Positions 6,184-9,385 of a DNA stretch of 9,385 nt are shown here, in pieces. The notes under the pieces were generated by a model that saw only the letters and a list, made by a program, of their open reading frames with translations, was not told the origin of the DNA and ran no database searches. This DNA comes from Dehalococcoidia bacterium (GTDB taxonomy: Bacteria > Chloroflexota > Dehalococcoidia > Dehalococcoidales > Fen-1064), in NCBI GenBank assembly GCA_030691775.1, contig JAUYDN010000139.1, forward strand, positions 1 to 9,385, written 5' to 3'. Position 1 is the first letter of the stretch; every line of letters starts with the position of its first letter. The position numbers and the translations under genes are program-made.

Positions 6184-6560
6184 AAGATAAACCCGATATA
6201 TTAAATGGAGAAGCAGTTGCAAGAGCGAATATCGACTTAGCAGAGCGACTTTTTAAGGAAGGCGTATCTGTATCTTATGACGAGGATGGAGACACCCTTT
6301 TTCTAACAATAGGTGAGGCTACAGAAGCTATTAGCGAGCAATTGGTCGACGGTATCTACTTCCGTATTGAACCGAATACACTAAAAGTAGTTGGTTGTGT
6401 TATCATTCGGTTTGTGTCTGATATTCTTGCTAACAATAAACTCGCTAGGAAACTGTTACAAGAAGGTTTCCAACAGTTAAGGCAGCAACGAGACACTATT
6501 CGGTGGGAAGGTTTACAGGCGCAAAGAGTACAACCACTTTTTGCACTCGCTTCCCGTTAA
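6180..6560 (+). CDS. DUF2283 domain protein, putative antitoxin
   Basis: This 126-residue protein has a central DUF2283 domain (about residues 30-82), recognised by SYDEDGDTLFLTIG followed by a DGIYFRIEP and VVGCVIIRF strand pair. Such domains are usually the whole of a 60-80 residue protein. Here there is an extra N-terminal helix (about 10-28) and a charged, Gln- and Arg-rich C-terminal helix (about 85-115). DUF2283 genes are often found directly beside small PBECR or RelE-type nuclease genes, so an antitoxin or immunity role is inferred from neighbourhood; the domain has no proven activity that I know of. The ATG overlaps the stop of the upstream gene (ATGA, 6180-6183), which points to translational coupling. 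Because the upstream frame contains a premature TAA, coupling may now be reduced. Base composition is lower in GC than that of the flanking genes. Confidence 0.75.
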   Translation: MKDKPDILNGEAVARANIDLAERLFKEGVSVSYDEDGDTLFLTIGEATEAISEQLVDGIYFRIEPNTLKVVGCVIIRFVSDILANNKLARKLLQEGFQQLRQQRDTIRWEGLQAQRVQPLFALASR

Positions 6561-6804
6561 GTAATTATCCTTTATTCGCTCTCACTCAAACCGTCCTCAC
6601 AATTTATTAGGGAACCAGTATTCTTGCTCCGTCATAGGAGTGCAATTAAAATTGTTTGAGAACTGGCAAAACTGCTACGATTAAACGTAGCATTACATTA
6701 GACCTCTTGTGTTTCCACCCCGTTGCCTTCTATGCTCCATTGCCTCATTTCAGCTATTATTATATTAGCTACATTACGCGGTACCATTTACCCATCGGAG
6801 AAAA
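6561..6804. other. AT-rich intergenic region with a perfect hairpin
   Basis: No gene is visible here. TGCTACG (6673-6679) and CGTAGCA (6686-6692) form a perfect 7-bp stem around ATTAAA. It lacks a T run on the plus strand and has a short TTTT on the minus strand, so it is at most a weak terminator for the preceding module. A second inverted repeat, AGCTA (6752-6756) and TAGCT (6766-6770), surrounds a TATTATATT run that could hold the -10 box of the downstream protease gene. Neither element is supported beyond its shape. Confidence 0.35.
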
Positions 6805-7971
6805 ATGATGTCTAACAAACTGAAAACCGGCATTATCTCACTGCTGATTATCATCACGACCGGGCTGTCACTGACCGGCGGTTGTATCCTGGACACAATC
6901 AACCCGCCCGCGCAGGCTACTGAACAAGCTAAAGGCGACCTGAATATCAAATTGCTCGAAGAAGCCTATGGCGTTATCCAGAAGGAATATGTAGAACCGG
7001 AGAAAATCGACTCCCGTAAACTCAGCGAGGGCATGATTAAAGGCTTGATTCAGGGACTGGATGACCCTTACAGCGCCTACCTGACCAAAGAGCAGTATGA
7101 TATGAGTGTCTCTGATTTCGCGGGGAAGTTCGAGGGTATCGGCGCTTATGTGGGTTCAGAGAACAACCGTGTCACTGTCATCGCTCCCATTCCTGACACC
7201 CCGGCGGACAAAGCCGGCATCAAACCGGGTGACATCATTCTGGAAGTGGATGGCAAATCCACGGAGAACATGAGCGTAACCGAGGTGGTCTTACTTATCC
7301 GCGGTCCCAAGGGCACACCCGTGAAGCTAACGGTGTTGCATAAAGGTGAGGCACAACCTGTTACTCTGGAAATAATCCGGGCAGAAATAAAGCTGAACTC
7401 CGTCCGGTTTGAAATGAAAGGAAGTTACGCCTGGGTAAACATCACTAACTTTACGGAACAGAGCAACCGTGAACTTGAGCCAGTGCTGAAAACTATTTCG
7501 ACCAATGGAGCGAAAGGCATCATCCTCGACCTGCGCCGCGACCCGGGTGGTATCCTGCAGACAGTCGTAGATATCGCCAGCCATTTTATCAAGGAAGGAC
7601 CCATCGTCCACGTGGTGGATAGAGAGGGCAACAAGGAGACGTCTTCTGCCAACCGGCTTACCCTTAAACTGGACCTGCCCATGGTTGTCCTGGTGGACCA
7701 GTATAGTGCCAGTGGCAGTGAGGTGCTGGCGGGTGCTTTGCAGGACTACAAACGGGCGCTAATCGCCGGGCAAAAGACATACGGAAAGGGTAGCGTCAAC
7801 CAGCTTATCAAGCTTTCAGACGGCTCCGGTATCTATATCACTATTGCCCGGTGGTTGACCCCGAACGGGAATCTTATCGAAGGGAAGGGAATTCAACCGG
7901 ATACCCTGGTCGACTTCGAAAAAGTCGATGGTATCCAGTGGGCAATCGATTACCTCGGCAGTCAGAAATAA
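6805..7971 (+). CDS. S41 family C-terminal processing peptidase (CtpA-like), membrane anchored
   Basis: This 388-residue serine protease should act outside the cytoplasmic membrane, cutting proteins near their C-termini. The N-terminus has a basic start, a hydrophobic segment (about 9-22) and LTGGC with Cys27, either an imperfect lipobox or an uncleaved anchor. A PDZ domain spans about 112-190 with the carboxylate-binding GIGAYV. The peptidase domain shows GIILDLRRDPGG (238-249), the nucleophile Ser305 in YSASGSE, and the general base Lys328 in YGKG, 23 residues later; in B. subtilis CtpB the Ser-Lys pair is S309/K334. The Gln of the CtpB triad, four residues after Lys, is Asn332 here, with Gln333 next to it. 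Two ATGs lie in tandem at 6805 and 6808. GGAG at 6797-6800 is four and seven bases away, so the second may be the real start. The acetyltransferase gene follows after 22 bases, probably in one operon. Confidence 0.95.
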   Translation: MMSNKLKTGIISLLIIITTGLSLTGGCILDTINPPAQATEQAKGDLNIKLLEEAYGVIQKEYVEPEKIDSRKLSEGMIKGLIQGLDDPYSAYLTKEQYDMSVSDFAGKFEGIGAYVGSENNRVTVIAPIPDTPADKAGIKPGDIILEVDGKSTENMSVTEVVLLIRGPKGTPVKLTVLHKGEAQPVTLEIIRAEIKLNSVRFEMKGSYAWVNITNFTEQSNRELEPVLKTISTNGAKGIILDLRRDPGGILQTVVDIASHFIKEGPIVHVVDREGNKETSSANRLTLKLDLPMVVLVDQYSASGSEVLAGALQDYKRALIAGQKTYGKGSVNQLIKLSDGSGIYITIARWLTPNGNLIEGKGIQPDTLVDFEKVDGIQWAIDYLGSQK

Positions 7972-7993
7972 TTGACATAAAGTGAGGTGCTCC

Positions 7994-9184
7994 ATGTCGT
8001 TCGAGACCAGGCCCGCCCGCACCGAGGAAATGCCGGAGTTCCGCCGGATTACCGCCACCGCGCTCATTATGAAACCTTCTGTCTTCGAATGGGTGCGGCC
8101 CGAGTGGACCTTCTGCGGTTTTGAAGACGGCAAGCTCGCAACCTCCTTTGCCTCCATACCGCTAACGATGCGCTTTAATGGTGGGGGAATCCCGTTCTCC
8201 GGGGTGACCTGTGTCGGCTCCCTGCCTCAATACCGCCGCCGCGGACATCTCCGTAAGATAATGTGCCAGCACTTCGAGCAGTTGCATGATAAAGGCGAGA
8301 AGCATATCGCCGCCCTTTGGGCGAGCCTGGCGGCAATCTATCAGCGTTACGGGTATGCAATCGTGTCCACGCGCCACACGTATACTGTCGAACCGCGATA
8401 TATCCAGTTTGCCCTGCCCCAAAGACCATCCGGTAATTTGAGAGAAGCAAATGAAGGTGGGTTTGAACTACTGTCTGCCCTGTACACCAGATTTGTAGAA
8501 GACCGCATTGGTTACATCCAACGCCCCAAAGGAATGTGGGAGTACGTTGTGCTGGTACAACCACCTGCCGGTCACACGCTGGTCCGCACCGTCTACGAAG
8601 AGGGTGGAGAACCTCTGGGTTACATGATATACGTGAGCTGGCCTCAACCGGGTGGCAGCGCTACGGGGCATCACATCGGCATCCGCGACCTGGTCTGGTT
8701 GACACCCTCCGCATACCAGGCACTGTGGGAAAACCTGGCGACGATGGACCTGATGGCGGATATCAACTGGCAAAGAGCACCGGCGGATGACCCGCTACCG
8801 AACCTTCTTCTTGAGCCGCGTAAGCTTAATGCCACCGCTGCGGACGAACTGCTGGCACGCATCGTGGACGTGAAAGCCCTGACACAGCGGAGATACCAGC
8901 AGGAAGGCACGCTTACTTTCGAGTTAATCGATGACGCCTGTCCATGGAACTCTAACCGCTGGAAACTGGAAGCGACCGTGGAAGGAAGCCGGATAGCCGC
9001 CACACGGCAGTCTGCGCAGGCGACCCTGCCGGCAAGCACGCTGGCATTACTCGCATTCGGGCAGGTAAGCCCCACGGAGGCGTCGCGGATGGGGCGGATG
9101 GACGTACTGAAACCGGATGTCTTGCCGTTATGGGATAACGTAATGAGGACGATGTACAAGCCGGCGTGTGTGGATATGTTCTAG
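7994..9184 (+). CDS. Eis-like GNAT family N-acetyltransferase
   Basis: The 396-residue product should transfer an acetyl group from acetyl-CoA to an amine. It has the three-part build of Eis proteins: an N-terminal GNAT domain (about 1-135), a second GNAT-like domain (about 150-285) and an SCP2-like C-terminal domain (about 290-396). The acetyl-CoA loop is visible as VGSLPQYRRRGHLRKIM (74-90), followed by the IYQRYGYAIV segment with Tyr121, which corresponds to the IYGRFGYG region of Eis that holds its catalytic Tyr126. Mycobacterial Eis also uses the carboxylate of its C-terminal Phe402; this protein also ends in Phe (VDMF), which supports the same chemistry. Known Eis enzymes acetylate aminoglycosides and lysine side chains, but many homologues have unknown targets, so resistance should not be assumed. 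The ATG at 7994 has GAGGT five bases upstream. A GTG at 7982 overlaps that site and is less likely. Confidence 0.9.
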   Translation: MSFETRPARTEEMPEFRRITATALIMKPSVFEWVRPEWTFCGFEDGKLATSFASIPLTMRFNGGGIPFSGVTCVGSLPQYRRRGHLRKIMCQHFEQLHDKGEKHIAALWASLAAIYQRYGYAIVSTRHTYTVEPRYIQFALPQRPSGNLREANEGGFELLSALYTRFVEDRIGYIQRPKGMWEYVVLVQPPAGHTLVRTVYEEGGEPLGYMIYVSWPQPGGSATGHHIGIRDLVWLTPSAYQALWENLATMDLMADINWQRAPADDPLPNLLLEPRKLNATAADELLARIVDVKALTQRRYQQEGTLTFELIDDACPWNSNRWKLEATVEGSRIAATRQSAQATLPASTLALLAFGQVSPTEASRMGRMDVLKPDVLPLWDNVMRTMYKPACVDMF

Positions 9185-9253
9185 TACTTGGTTGCATATT
9201 TAACTACATTCTTGTCCAAAATCGGTTTGCTCCTCAAGTCTATCCGAGTACTA
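9182..9253. repeat. Spaced inverted repeat at the acetyltransferase stop codon
   Basis: TAGTACTTGG (9182-9191), which begins with the stop codon, and CCGAGTACTA (9244-9253) are complementary in nine of ten positions; the tenth could be a G-U pair in RNA. The 52-base loop is long and no T run follows, so a terminator role is doubtful. Confidence 0.3.
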
Positions 9254-9283
9254 CTGTATCTGCCGACATAACACCACCACCTT

Positions 9284-9350
9284 TGTCATACCAGCGAAGG
9301 CTGGTATCCAGGAGGCAAACACGTATTCCGGATCAAGTCCGGAGTGACAG
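9284..9350. repeat. 67-bp REP-like element with two hairpins
   Basis: The element opens with TGTCA and closes with TGACA plus one G. Inside are two hairpins: CCAGC-GAAG-GCTGG (9291-9304) and TCCGGA-TCAAG-TCCGGA (9327-9343). The layout matches the very common intergenic element in many bacterial genomes that starts TGTCATTCCCGCGAAGGCGGG and ends with a TCCGGA pair and TGACA, here with several changes. It encodes nothing and lies about 100 bases past the acetyltransferase gene. Confidence 0.7.
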
Positions 9351-9385
9351 AGAACCCTGTAAGGCATTTGTAAGACAGTACACTA

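Noticed and set aside
6673..6692. Rho-independent terminator for the DUF2283 gene
   Set aside because: The stem is perfect, but no T run follows on the plus strand and it lies more than 100 bases past the stop. I kept it only as a hairpin in the intergenic entry.
7816..9197. Several antisense frames opposite the protease and acetyltransferase genes
   Set aside because: They have no start signals or family motifs, and the plus-strand genes are complete and convincing.

Overview
The window looks like chromosomal DNA of a free-living bacterium of medium GC content (about 55% in the genes I sampled by eye). The lipoprotein types, the type-A RNase P RNA with a P19 helix, the S41 protease and the Eis-like acetyltransferase would fit a Chloroflexota (Dehalococcoidia-like) genome. 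That placement is an inference from general resemblance, not from a marker gene.

Layout. Positions 1-1099 (minus) hold the N-terminal 366 codons of a type II cation-pumping P-type ATPase that runs off the left edge. A roughly 540-base gap follows, with a clear promoter for the ATPase, a remnant of a dispersed repeat and a possible terminator. An M20 amidohydrolase (1638-2969, minus) and a secreted lipoprotein (3162-4037, plus) are transcribed divergently from promoters whose -35 boxes sit back to back. After the lipoprotein come a 112-bp nested inverted-repeat element and then the RNase P RNA gene rnpB (4423-4804) with its own promoter. An aldo/keto reductase follows (4881-5732).

Positions 5740-6800 are visibly richer in A+T (samples of 33-45% GC). 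They carry a two-gene module that looks like a toxin-antitoxin pair. The first gene resembles PBECR/BECR-fold nucleases but is broken by an in-frame TAA. The second is an intact DUF2283 protein whose ATG overlaps the stop of the first. The right part is a likely two-gene operon: a membrane-anchored S41 C-terminal processing protease (6805-7971) and, 22 bases later, an Eis-like GNAT acetyltransferase (7994-9184). A 67-bp repeat with two hairpins lies near the right edge.

The most unusual structural signal is a set of three degenerate tracts with a 7-base period (about 1606-1633, 4060-4094 and 4813-4875). Each starts within about 25 bases of the 3' end of a gene, and each has its A-rich strand on the same strand as that gene. 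The most interesting gene-level signal is the nonsense codon in the putative toxin next to an intact partner.
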